A stretch of 64,000 nucleotides of DNA, from contig JANBPK010000730.1 in the NCBI GenBank assembly GCA_027579435.1, positions 124,001-188,000 on the forward strand, given 5' to 3'. Position numbers and translations under genes: made by a program. Positions 11,265 through 24,772 of this stretch are shown here, one piece after another. Source of the DNA: Candolleomyces eurysporus. Taxonomy: Eukaryota > Basidiomycota > Agaricomycetes > Agaricales > Psathyrellaceae. Within the stretch, counting starts at the first letter, position 1. Every line of letters starts with the position of its first letter. Under the pieces are notes generated by a model that did not search any database, was not told where the DNA came from, and saw only the letters and a program-made list of their open reading frames with translations.

Positions 11265-12180
11265 GCGGTCTCACAGTGAACCAGCGGGGAGTGGGTCTGA
11301 TCATGCTCTGTCTCTGTGCGCTTTTCCAGAATCAATCGAATGCGCCATGAGAATAGACGAGATATGATATAGAGGATGTGGACGTGAGTCTGAACGCTCT
11401 CACCAAGAGGGAGTGCGATGGAGTCGCTCGAGAGAAGGAACTATGCATTGGTATCTATAGTCATGGGCTCGGTGACGGCAGCGCAGCATCTTAAACCTTC
11501 CCACCCAGAAGGAGTGCCCCAGGCTTCGATTGTAGAAACAATTCAATCTTATCCTCTGGCATGGTCAAATCGAAGAACATGAGTGAGAGCTTTGGGGCGT
11601 GAAGGCGGTTGTCAAGGCTTAAAGAAAGACGACGAGGAAGGCATTGCAGGAAACGCGAGTCAGGACTTGATCCTGCATGTTGCTTGCGGGTTCAGAAGAC
11701 ATCATGCCAGCGGTAGGAACGCTTGGTCGGGACCCATGGCCAAAATCTGAGGAAAGGGCTATGTTCAGACCCTGAACGCCAAGGAATCACCCCGTGGGGG
11801 CAAGATTAATGATGATTGTGAAAACCACAGGAAACGACTCGCACCGCATATCACTACTCCTTCGACAAAGACAGGAAGAATGCTGAACCTCGAGGAGGAA
11901 GATGACGTCGACGGTACAAAGTTGAGCTCAGGGTCCGTGTACGACATCGACTCGGATGTTCATGGGATTGAAGAGGGAGCCAAGCCTGGGGTGAAAGCCT
12001 TGAGGATGCACAGCAAGGAGGCTTGGTATTAAAGGACCACTGGAAGCTTGTATCTCATGCCCTTCCAGCTGAGCCAAGGGCTGTGATGATCGCCGTTCTT
12101 GGCGGGGCTAGCTTGACGTCATTTTATCCTACTGACAAAAATCCTTACACTTGGACAGATGGTGCCGGTGAGGAAGCTTG
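11265..12180 (+). pseudogene. Decayed coding-like sequence, possibly a transporter relic
   Basis: Several consecutive plus-strand stretches read like protein but are separated by stops and shifts: a hydrophobic piece near 11265-11350, an acidic piece near 11365-11490, another at about 11880-12030 and a final one ending at 12180. The hydrophobic-then-acidic pattern loosely suggests an MFS-type transporter, but no diagnostic motif survives, so the family is only a guess. Confidence 0.2.
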
Positions 12181-12821
12181 AGGGGTATTGTAAGTATGGT
12201 CACTAATCCAAAATGCAGCTGTTATAAATATCCTCCTCCTCCGAAGCGCTCCGGGGAAATTGAAATCACCATTATCAGTGACGACACGACGCTCTTACTA
12301 TTAACCCCAATGCCGGCCAGGATTTGTAGTGTGGCCGCAGTTTGGCAAAGCAAAGTATACGGTTATGAGATGAAACAATACGATAGTCCGAGTGTTACGG
12401 CGCGCATGAGAGTTTCAATTGATCCTTCTTCCCTTCTGACCATCATCACGATTTCTGTTGACCGCAGCGCATCGCCCCACTGCCTCGAGTTTCGTCTTGA
12501 TCCCACAAGGGGACCAGGACTCTGTGCCGGGTTGCAAAATTGGCCGGACAGGACGGTCCTTGCATTTCGTCATATACACACGGCCGGGCAGGGGCGGGTC
12601 CTCAAAGACTCTTGCTCAGCCCTCCAGCCATCGCCGCCGACAAGAAGGGGACCGAGGGCGCCGGAGGATTCACCCAGCTGCCAGTTTCATAGAAAATCAC
12701 GGCACGCTCATTAAATCACTAAGCTTGTTTCCTATTTGCGATAGAGGGGAGAAGCATCGCATTTGTCGCAGAGCCTGCTGCCTGTCCCACCCGCATCCTT
12801 GATCCCACCTGGCGTTGAGCG

Positions 12822-15800
12822 ATGGAGGACCCGCAACGAGCGGCGAGCCCAAAGACGGTGAGTACTTCCTTGAGGCTGCGTTGTGTGTGCTTCTCATCAG
12901 ACTGCCTAGGTCCGGGGGAGCAAGTTCTCCCAGACATTCTCTCGGTTCAAAGGCATCATTCGCATACCTCATCGAAAACCTACACCCAATGCCACATCCA
13001 ACACAAAGTCCACACCGAGGGCGTCCCACCAGAATGCCAACCACCCGTACCAGAGACAGTCGGCCCTGGTTGCGAAACCGTACATGTCTCAGCCGATGCT
13101 GGCATTGCAGCGCTCGTCCGTGGACACCGACCAGCCTTCTGACCCTGATTCAGAAGTTTCGTCAGGCTCGACAGACACTTCCCCGACTCGAGTGAACTCG
13201 GGATTCCCTCTCCCCACAGTTAAATCGCCCCGTGACAGTCATCGACTTTCCCGCAGGTTGTCCATGCACTCGCTATCCTCACCCCCACTGGACGATTTTG
13301 CCGTTCCCAAATCAAAGGTCATCGACGGTCTCCCGCAACCAGCATCCAACGATCTACCTTGGATACATGTATCACACGATGGTACGCAACTGTCTGTTTC
13401 ATTTCTAGAACTGCCATTTAAACTATCGTAGACGCTAAAGAGGACAGCGTGATGTCTCCCTCACCTCCAACACCACCGCCAAAGCCTGAGGGATGGAGAA
13501 ACTCTCGAGCTTCCCTACTTTCAAATCGTGTCGACTCGCCCCCGCCCTCCCTTTCGAGGACCGTTTCCCAACGTCGACCTTTGCCACCCATACCGCAGCC
13601 CGTGTCCTCGGTGACATCAACCTCTACGACATCAACAGTCACGGCCACGCCGAAACCATCCGCAAGCAACGTTCCTATAGACCGGAGTGGTGAAGTTGTA
13701 AAGCCAAACGCATCGTTTAGACGACCCTTGCCCGTTACGTACAAATCGAGCCCCGCAGTCTCGTCCAAGCCCCCATCTGCATCGCCCTCTGCATCATCGA
13801 CAACGCAAGCCCAGAGACCGAGCACTTCGCCAAGGAATACCCATAGTGTTCACCAAGAGAGTAAAGGTGGAGTTGCCAGAAGCCTCCCCTTGCCCGTACC
13901 AGAAGCCATAGCCCGATCTGCTAGCGAGGCGGATGGCGAGGTTCTTCAACACATCCTGGACCAAGCCACGCCGAATGACAACATGGACTCGACGACGGCA
14001 ACACACAAGAAAGAGACCTCTTTGCCCCCGAAGCTCACCCTTCCCACCTCCCTAAATCGCCGTATTTCGTTGCTTGCGGGTGCTCGGCTTTCACCGAGCA
14101 TCGTGCTCCGCACACCTCCCTTGCCCATTCTTAATTTGCCAAAGTTGCCGGTGGTGACGCCAAATGAGTCGGCAGGAGGCGCCTCTTCCGCAGGTGGGGC
14201 AAACGATCTGCAGAGAAGGAGGAGCGAAAGAGCCGGGTTGGGGAGCATGCCAGCTCTGACACTCCAGGGTACAACGCGGGGAGCGGGAGGGCACGAAGAG
14301 CCTGATGATATGGATGACGAAGATGACATGGAAGATATCGACGAAGAAGAGGACATGGATGACGAAGACCGCGATGACGTTGACGAAAATGACCAGGAAG
14401 ACATGACCCGAACAAGCATGAGCACGGACAGCATGAGCAGTGGGCTTAGCAGCGATGGGCCGCTCACGGGTCGAGGATCCTATGACCTGCCGCCTTCTCT
14501 GCAGAGGGTCGTGCCTCCCACCCAGCCGAATCCCCTTGACAAACCGGTGTTGCCTCCGCTATCCCTTTTCTCGCCGTTGGAATTTCGGTTCCAAAGCGAT
14601 TCGACGGCGAGCTCGTCGGGTCCACATCGTCTTGCCACCGCTACTACTGCTGCCGCTGGTGCTTCTGGTGCTTCCTCCTACCACGCGGGATCTTCGAGTT
14701 TGACGTCCGGAATGGTGGCAGCAGCAGCGGCAGGTGCGATTGGGAGTAGTGGGTTGCCGATGATGGATAAGAAGGGGAAGCACAAGCAGATCGTCGTGCC
14801 CACTTTTTCATCAAACTCGCCTTTGGAGTCTGGGTATGCGAGCAGCTTTGGCTCGTCGGCTCCGTCATCGTCTGCATCGTCGTCGTTCATGGGTTCCGCG
14901 CCGAGCACTGGGAGGTCGGTGGACCGGCCTTCGTTGGTGATCTCACCGCCGAATACGTCGTCGTCGTACAAGTCGTTTGGGGAGTCGTACAAGAGCGAGC
15001 AGCAGCAGCAGCATCAGCATGGGCATGGTGGGGATTATTTCGGCCAGCCGCAGGCGATATCGCATTCGAGGTCGGATGGGAGCGACAAGACGCCCTCTGC
15101 GATCCAGCGCCCGGACCCGTTTGATTCGCCGCAGACTCCTCGAGCGCAGCCGGTGTCGAAGATTGGACCATCGAGGGAGTTTGAAGTGAGGCCGAGGCCG
15201 AGACCTGCCCGGGAGGGAAGCTTTAATCTCAATCGGAACAGTGTTGCGTCCAATGCGAGGGACAGTCTGCTCGTCGAACGTCCGTCGATGTATAGGCGCG
15301 CTTCGAGGAGCTTGGTTGACCTGCATGCGGTGGAGAAGAAGGAGGAAGTGGAGAAGATGGTGAGGGAGAAGGAGCAGGAGCAGGAGCGCGCGGAGGTGGA
15401 GAGGCGGAGGTCGATCAGGCGCAGCATTATTATCGCGAATGCCGAGGCCGCACAAAGGGACTCTGCGATTTACCGCATGAGTGGGATCGACCGCGAAAAG
15501 GCGATTGTTAGTGGACTTGGGTGGCTGGTAGAGGAGGGGGAGACGGTGCCTAAACGGGAAGGCGAGGACAATGTCGCGGGCGCAACAAGATCGGTGCATG
15601 CCACCACACGCGGGGTTGGCCACAATGGACCACTGGATGGCCGTAGCAATGCAGCTGGCGGTGAAGTCTCTGATTTGGGGAATGCAGCCACCGGTGTTGT
15701 TTCAGGTTCTTTGGTTGTGCGAGGGGAACGGGAAGGGACGACAGCGAGTGCATCTTCGACTGTGACGACTGCGACACTTCAGCAGCAGAAGCAGCAGAAC

Positions 15801-17425
15801 CGGGTTAGCCTTGCACCGGCGTACGAGGTTTCGATTGGAGCGACAGTAGGACCGACACCGTTGCGCAAGCGAAGGTCGATGCCGATGTTTAATGAGACGA
15901 CTGCGCCGCCGCCGTATCCGACGTTTGCGCCTCATCCGTTTGGACGACAGAACATGTTTTCGCACCTCCAGCCGAGGGAGGATGAAGGGAGGGAGGCGTT
16001 GCCCTCGTACTCCAATGCCATCTACCTCAAGGCCATCCTACCCCGGAAGATGGAGTTTTTGGCTCCTGGTGTTCAGGCGAAGGACAGGAAGTGGAAGAGG
16101 GTGTTGTGCGTTTTGGAAGGGACGATGTTAAAGGTGTATCGGTGTCCTGTGGGCGCGGGCGGTGTGTCAGCTATTGAGCAGTGGTGGGAGAGCAAGGTTG
16201 GGGCAGGGGACATGACTTTGGCTAGTGGGCCTTCGACTACTACGGCTGCTGGATCGAGCAGGACGAATGGGGCTGCTGCTGCTGCTGCGGTTGCACAGTC
16301 CACGAGGAGCAGGGAGGAGGAGAAGGCGACTCAGCAGTACTTGCGATCTCATCATGTGCATGACGAGCTGCGATCGGGGGCGGGGCCGCAGCTAGGGCAG
16401 GCGCAGGCGACGGCTGGGGCGGGGAGGCAGGTGTATGGTTCTGCGAGTCAACAGTACCAGCCGGGGCAGACGCAGGTGGCGATCACCAAGTCTGCGTTGA
16501 ACTTGGCTGTTCATTACTTCAAGCCTGGGACGAGGCATACAAGATCCAGTAGCGATGCTGGTCCGCCAAGTCCCGTGGCGCCTCGACCTCAGGGTACCCC
16601 AAGACCGTCCTTGAATTTGCCAAGTGGGACTTCGACGCCGTCATCGTCTACGTTTGCCAGTAGCTCGAGGTCGCATTCACCTATGCCTTCGTCCTCCTCG
16701 GCTCAAGGCTCCAGGTCGGGTTCCCCGATGCCCTCCCAGTCGTCATCAAGGCTTACGGTCCCCTCGAACTCGTCCATGAGCGGCCTTTCCTCAAGGCCGG
16801 CGACCCCGAACTCGGGTTCTAGCAAATCTTCGAGGCCCAGGGGTGGCTCACGTTCTGATTCAGGGAAGAAGGGCGAGGTTGGCGAGCCTAACCCTCAGGA
16901 TCTGATTCGGTGCTATACGATGCAGAATGCAGAGAGCGGGTTGGGGAATGATTATCTCAAGAGGAAGAATGTGATTCGAGTTCGGCTCGAGGGCGAGCAG
17001 TTTTTATTGCAAGCCAAAGATGTTCCCAGCGTCGTTGAGTGGATTGAGGTACGGGTTGCTCGTTATCGTAAACTGCCAGGCGTTTCGGCTGACGATGCAT
17101 GTTTTTTTCTTTGATCGGTCAGGGATTGCAAGCTGCAACGAATATCTCATTGGATCTGGATGAAAGGCCTATGCCTCGAGGTCCGATTTTCCCCAGGTAT
17201 GTAGGCAACGCAACCAAAGGCCCCCCTCATTCAATTTGGTGTCGTACGAGATACTGATCATTGATGGATGCTTCTTTGTAACCTAGACGTCGACGGCGCC
17301 GCAGACCGCAAATTCCGCCGATAACGACCAACGGCATTCCGCCTGCCCAACCCACCATGGTGACGGAGACGTATACACCGACCTCGGCCACTGCGGGCCA
17401 GCCTGCGCTCAGGAGGACGCAGTAG
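12822..17425 (+). CDS. Large PH-domain protein with long disordered N-terminus
   Basis: Five exons (12822-12857, 12910-13381, 13432-17048, 17123-17196, 17287-17425) give about 1445 residues. The first two thirds are low-complexity Ser/Pro/Thr-rich sequence with an acidic Asp/Glu run (about 14305-14405), poly-Ser, poly-Gln/His and Ala stretches, and a charged coiled-coil-like segment near 15330-15470. The C-terminal third contains a split pleckstrin homology domain: the [13 protein letters not shown] and [11 protein letters not shown] strands, a long Ser-rich insertion, then [15 protein letters not shown] and the final helix VVEWIEGLQAATN, followed by an Arg-rich cluster and a short tail. PH domains bind phosphoinositides or proteins at membranes; basidiomycete proteins of this build are uncharacterised. 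The start is the first ATG that splices in frame. The downstream neighbour is PP1 on the same strand, with no evident functional link. Confidence 0.85.
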
Positions 17426-18152
17426 TTATAGTAGGATCCGGAATTAACTCTTGGAGCTGTTGCCTTGCATTCGTCTCTCTTTTTTCATCTATCTCTGGTG
17501 CTCAGCATCCATCGTTCCTTTCTTGCATATCTCATTTCGTTTTCATTTGTTGCTTTCTGCTTTGTTCTGGGACTCGCTCATCCATTCACATATCATTCAT
17601 TTATCTTCATTTATGATGGACGGGCTAAAAACTGTGGTGAGGGTGCACGTTCTGCTAAAGCACTGTGTGCTGTATGTTAGAGTTATCTTTATGTTGTTGT
17701 ACAGTAGAGGTGTGATAATAGTCGAGGTCTGCCGCTGTAAAACGCTTTGAGGCGATTGACAGGGGAAGAGGTGCAGGGGATGAGATTCCCACGGTGCGGT
17801 GAGAGCCGGATTTGGCGCTGGGCTGTTGGTCATCAACAAAACAATTCGCCTGTTATCTTGCACCGCCCACTGCCCTCAAACCACATCGATTTGTCCCTGC
17901 CTCCTCCTCCCCAAAAAACCCCCACAGCGACCGCAGTCGACTGAGCGACGTCGAGGGNCCCCCGAAAATCTGTGACGAGGGAAATCCCGTTCGAGTCAGC
18001 TGGTCATACCACCTTGCGAAAAATTCCTGGGCTTCCTCGACTCATCGACCATCCAGGGCGTTCTTGTTCCTTTCTGTTGACGTGTTAAACCGCCCCAAAC
18101 ACAGACCGAGTAATCGATAGCATCCCGGGACGTCCTTTTCAAGAGCAGCAGG
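17426..18152. other. Intergenic region, 3' UTR of the PH gene and PP1 promoter
   Basis: No coding sequence is supported. Pyrimidine-rich stretches (17460-17600 and 17860-17930) are typical of fungal UTRs and promoters. One N lies at 17958. Confidence 0.5.
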
Positions 18153-19782
<1,630 letters not shown>

Positions 19783-20749
19783 GGCAAGTACTAGACTCTG
19801 CACAGCTAGGTCGTGAGGACTAGAAGCTGTGGGGCTGAATCCGAGGATCGAGCGTGGCTGAGAGGTGATGGAAGGACCAAGAGAAGAGGGGTTGGTGCGA
19901 CCTCTATGGGCAATGATCAGACATTTTCCCTTCGGCTTCTTAATTTTGTTTGTATTTATCAGGTCTTTCATGTGGGCTTGCGTTTTCTTTTCTGGCCGAT
20001 CGTGTGCTGGTTGGGTGTTTCCATCATTTTTTCTGAATCTGTCCCTCATCCTCGCGCTTCCCTCCTTTCGATGTACACGCTCGTTCTCAAACTGACAGTC
20101 TACTCCCGTTCTGAAAGACATGTATCTGCGCGCAACCTTCTGTAGGTTGCTTCATGACCCGGGCTATCGATCCCTCCCTTGATCTTTGGAGGGCCTCACA
20201 ATTGTACAATATGATGATGATGATCACCGCCTGTAACGACTTTGGTCGCACCTATCTATTTACCGTACTTTATATCCCTAGTTAGCTACTTGAACCCAAA
20301 ACCGATTTTCGATGCCTTTCCTATCGTTGCACTCTTCCTTCCCTTCCTCCCTCGATCGGCCTATTTCCCTAGCACACACGAGCCCATACATCCTTGATCT
20401 GCCCGCCCTTGGTCACCCTCGCCGTCCCCTTCTCACAACCCTCATCCTTTTCCTCAACGCCAACAGTCTCGATCCATCCTTTTCTGCCCGTTCATCCTTC
20501 TCCGTCCTCTTTCACTTCACTTATAATAGTGTCTTACTTTCTCGGTTGCGGTTTCNTTTTTTCTTAGCTCGATACTATCTCGTTCTTTTCTATCTCTATC
20601 GTGTATGAGTATCCGTTTTCTCCGCCTCTTTAGACTGACAAGGGGATCCTTTGAGTTTCCTACATCTCTAGCTGGGTGAGTGGTGGGTTTGGGAGCCGTG
20701 TACGATGTGTTCTGTCTTGTTGGGTTATGCCCAAGGTTTGGTGGGGTCG

Positions 20750-20970
20750 AAAGACGAAGCCAGCCTTGACGGTGGAGGGGGTCATACCAGCGACCATGAT
20801 GGGGGGTTTGCCGAGGAGACGAGAGAATGGGGTGTCGAGGAAAAGTTCGCCCTCACTATTCAACTTGATCAGCAAGCGCCCCGGCGATAAACAAATCAGT
20901 AAAGACTTACCTGTTGCGCACAAGTCCCTGAATCGCTGCAAGTCAAAAAGGATGGGCTTGTCGAAGTCTC
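20750..20970 (-). pseudogene. Fragment of fatty acid synthase beta subunit
   Basis: On the minus strand the translation contains [20 protein letters not shown] followed by STVKAGFV, the characteristic start of the enoyl-reductase region of fungal type I fatty acid synthase beta. A related piece ([19 protein letters not shown]) lies just before it at about 20908-20967. The similarity stops abruptly on the 3' side and nothing of the other domains (acetyltransferase, dehydratase, malonyl/palmitoyl transferase) is near, so this is an orphan piece of a gene that normally spans about 6 kb. It may be a relic of transposition or of illegitimate repair. Confidence 0.6.
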
Positions 20971-22625
20971 TTAGTGCTCTTCGTATCTATCTCGATTAGC
21001 CTTGACTATAATGGAGATACATCATGCTTCTCTTGTGGCTTGATAAGGCGCCGCTCGGGCTCCTCCTTCTCGTGCTGCATCTTGGAAACTTTCCAGAAAT
21101 AACGCGAACGCTTTGCTCACAGATGATGTCTTGTGACCCGTGTGGATAGATATCTCCCCTCCCTCCCTTTCAAGAAAATGACCGGTGCCGAGATTGATAG
21201 AGAGAGATGTTGAGTTGGATATTTGGAGTATGGTAGTTGGGGATCGTGAAGTCCTGTTGATAAGATACAGGATCCGGTGCAGTCGGGAATGGAGTGTGGA
21301 AGGTAGGTACGTGGGTAGTAACGGCACAAGGTCCCAATAAGGAACGGCCAGGACGTGCAATCTCAATCGAAAGAGGATCTGGGGTGTTGGGAAGCAAAAC
21401 TGAAGAAATGGCTCAAAGGAAGGAAGGGGGGGGATGTGTCTAGGGGTCTAGGGAGAGCCAGGTATTCTTTGCTCCCGACGTCTCATCAAAACTTTACAGT
21501 GGTCGTATCTGTCACCGCTGAATGGCGCACGGTTTGTGCAATCCTCCAGTGATTCTCCGATGTATGCTCTCTGAACCCCCTTGAGGCCTGGACACGAGGG
21601 CATTCAGAGGACACGTATCCGTTCTTTATCGAGCCCCTCTTGATAATTGAGGATTGATCGGACGAGCGAAGTGTCGAGTAAGCTTCTGCGTACCAGAACG
21701 AGAACTGTATTGTACGGTCGTCAGTGAGAATCTGCAACGAGAAATCGATCTCTGAGGAATCTACGTCTAAAGAGGGAGGGACAAGCTATAGTACAGTAAT
21801 GGGCGCTCACGAGATCATACAGTGCCTACCCTACCGTGCTCGATTAAAAATTATACTGTGTCCGCTCGTCGTAAGTCTACCAGCTGTGAACACAACCGTC
21901 GATGCTCATGAGCCTGATGTTCCGTGCACAGATGTCAGCTGCGAAAATGACGGACGTTTTGTTCGGACGTCGCGACAGTCTCAGGTATCACTGGGACACA
22001 AAGGTGGCGACCAGCCTTTTCGTTGCCCCGCTTCACCTGCGATCTAGGTAGTACGCTTTGGGTATGACCACAAATCTGAGCAATTGATTAGATTAGCTAC
22101 TGATATTGCCAAGACCGGAATATGTAATAAGATTCACGAAAGTGCTAGCTTTCAAGGGGTATGAAAGCCGTTACCTACATGAATGCTGAGCAGCTGCTAA
22201 AAGTCTGTATATGAATGACTCCTCTGGGGCTTTACCACGTCTGCTCTATCCAGCAAACGCCATCACTTGACAGCTGAGGCTCACAAAGGCAGAGATGATG
22301 GTCGCAATAGTACTTGCCCCAAAGCGGAATGTCGCCACCCAGAAAGGAGAATGGCGCCGTTCTGATTCCACTTGGCAAGGTGTCGGTTGCTAATTTGAGC
22401 CATAAGACCGGACACGGGAACTATCTGAGAATTTCCGAAATGGAGTTGGGTAGCTCCAGCTGCTTCTGTCGTTTTATTTCTGGCACACATGCAATTCTCC
22501 GTCAACTGACCCAGGCCCAAATTCTACGGCTCTCATTATGTTATGCCGGCGTACCTCTGGAAGAACTCGTTTTGGGATGTTCTTCTCGCTCCGAATTAAA
22601 TCGGTTATCTTCTCTTTCGCATCGT

Positions 22626-22632
22626 TATAAAA
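22626..22632 (+). promoter_or_regulatory. TATA box of hexose transporter 1
   Basis: TATAAAA about 80 bp before the start codon at 22710. The inverted paralogue has the same element at a similar distance. Confidence 0.6.
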
Positions 22633-22709
22633 GCTAGCGCGATGCTTCCTCGGTTCCCCATCCCACACCTCGCTTTCCAAACTCCCCCCAGTTCATTCAG
22701 GAAACGACA

Positions 22710-24772
22710 ATGGGTGGTGGTGCTGTTGCAAACAGCGGCGGGAATGCTGCTTACACCCACCTCATCGACCCCAACAGGAAATGGTACAACAACAGGCGGT
22801 ACGTTTTGGTGAACTTCGGGTTGACCCACAAGCTGACTTTCTCACCCGCCTGCTCCTAGAATCATTGCCTTGAACGGATGGATCTTGCTGCTGTGGGTAG
22901 CCTGTTCGACGTGGTTGCGCGTGGTGCTGACAACATTCCAAATATTAGGCTCATCACCTCGTCGACCAACGGTTACGATGGAAGTATGATGAACGGTCTG
23001 CAATCTATTGACCAATGGCGCCTGTACTTCGGCGACCCCCGTGGTAGCATGTTGGGTCTCTTGAACGCCATCCAGGTAAGCCTGGTTCCTATATCTGGCT
23101 CAAAGATTGCCTTACATGGACTCGCAGAACATTGGATGCTTGGCTGCCTACCCTTTCTCACCATACGTTGCTGATGGACTTGGCCGACGATCATCCATCT
23201 TCCTGGGCGCGAGTATTATGTGTATCGCCACCGCTATTCAGACAGCTTCGCAGTCTGTGGGAATGTTCATTGGCGCTCGGTAATTTGTTTCGCTCCCTCT
23301 CGTCGCTATAGAGGCTCATTGTCGTTCAAAGTTTCTTGATCGGCTTCGGTTTGACTTTTGCTGCGAGTGCCGCCCCTCTGTTGGTCACCGAGATTGCCTA
23401 TCCCTCTCATCGTGCCGCCCTTACGTCCACCTACAACTCCCTTTGGTACTCTGGTGCCATCGTGTAAGTCCGNCCTCCTGNTTTTTTTTTGTTTACTCTG
23501 CTTTAACAGTTTAATAGGGCTGCATGGACGACGTTCGGTACCTTCAAGATCGACAATACCTGGTCGTGGCGTGTCCCGTCTGCCCTCCAAGGTCTTCCTT
23601 CCATCATCCAAGTTGCCCTTATCTGGTTCTGCCCCGAGTCTCCTCGTTGGCTCGTCAGCAAGGGTCGCCATGAGCAAGCTTTGAAGACCCTCGCGTACTA
23701 TCACGCCGATGGCAACGCTGAGGATCCTTTGGTCAAGTACGAGTACGAAGAAATCAAGGCCGCCATCGACCTCGACCGTGAAGTTGCTGCTAAGATTGGC
23801 TGGAAGACCCTCTTCTCCACCCGTGGCAACCTCAAGCGCATGCGTATTATTATCGCTATTGCTTTCTTCTCCCAGTGGTCCGGCAACGGTCTCGTCTCGT
23901 ACTATCTCAACCGAGTCTTCAACACTATTGGCATCACTGACGGCACCATTCAACTGCTCATCAACGGTATCCTTCAAATCTGGAACTTGGCTTGGGCTCT
24001 CGCTGCTTCCTTCCTTTGTGAGAGGATTGGTCGCCGAGTGTTGTTCATCACCTCTACCATCGGTATGCTGATCTTCTTCACCCTGCAAACCGCTTGCTCT
24101 GCCGTCTACGCAAACACCGGAAGCAAGCCAGCTGCCCACGCGGTCATTGCGTTCATCTTCCTGTTCTATGCCTCCTACGAGTGCGTTCAACTGCGTCTTA
24201 TGAATTATATAGTTTCTAAATTTTGTGTCACAGCATCGCCTTCACTCCCCTCATCGTGTCGTACACCGTCGAAATCTTGCCATACCAACTCCGTGCCAAG
24301 GGCTTCACCGTCTTCAACTTTGCCATCTCCTTGTCACTCATCTTCAACCAATATGTTAACCCAGTCGCTCTTGGTGCGTTCGCATATTCCCTTCCTTCGC
24401 CACATGCCTCTAACGTCTTGATGCAGATACCATCGGCTGGAAATACTATGTAAGATCTTGATCTCTGCGCCGACTTGCCGGAGCTACCTCTAACCACTTC
24501 TATAGATTGTATACTGCGTTTGGCTCGCCTTCGAACTCGTCTTTGTGTACTTCTGTAAGTGCACTCAACATCCGCTGATATATGGATTCTGATATGTTCC
24601 GTTTACAGTTGTCATTGAGACCAAGAACCGTACTCTCGAGGAGACCGCCGCTCTGTTCGATGGCGACGACGTTGCTGAACAGCTCGCGGGTGCAGCGGCT
24701 GGGGCCGTCGACGAGAAAGACGGCCACTCATCCGGATCTCTCCACGATGATAAGATCGAGGCAAAGGCCTAA
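22710..24772 (+). CDS. MFS sugar (hexose) transporter 1
   Basis: Ten exons (22710-22798, 22860-22892, 22949-23075, 23128-23279, 23332-23463, 23518-24180, 24234-24373, 24427-24449, 24506-24554, 24609-24772) give 523 residues, the normal size for a twelve-helix sugar porter. Recognisable family motifs: TSSTNGYDGSMMNGLQ in helix 1, GRRSS after helix 2, the PESPRWL loop after helix 6, the FFSQWSGNGLVSYYLN helix 7 motif, ERIGRR, and the C-terminal VFVYFxxIETKNRTLEET signature. It moves hexoses or related sugars across the plasma membrane by proton symport; the exact substrate is not readable. It faces a paralogue at 26631-28582 tail to tail. Two Ns (23473, 23481) lie within an intron and do no harm. 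Confidence 0.93.

Larger units (their letters stand above)
8319..12821. other. Gene-poor region with weak coding relics
   Basis: About 4.5 kb without a convincing complete gene. Apart from the two minus-strand candidates listed separately (8653-8937, 9417-9636) and the decayed stretch at 11265-12180, open frames are short, have no recognisable domain and carry no consistent splice pattern. 12180-12821 is the presumed 5' flank of the PH-domain gene. Confidence 0.5.
19783..22709. other. Intergenic region between PP1 and hexose transporter 1
   Basis: 3' UTR of PP1 followed by pyrimidine-rich DNA to about 20640. The only coding similarity seen is the fatty acid synthase fragment at 20750-20970. 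Nothing is recognised in 21000-22600. An N lies at 20556. The TATA box of the transporter is at 22626-22632. Confidence 0.5.

Noticed and set aside
20140..20640. Pyrimidine-rich stretch considered as part of a gene
   Set aside because: Low-complexity C/T-rich DNA typical of fungal UTR and promoter sequence, without a supported frame.
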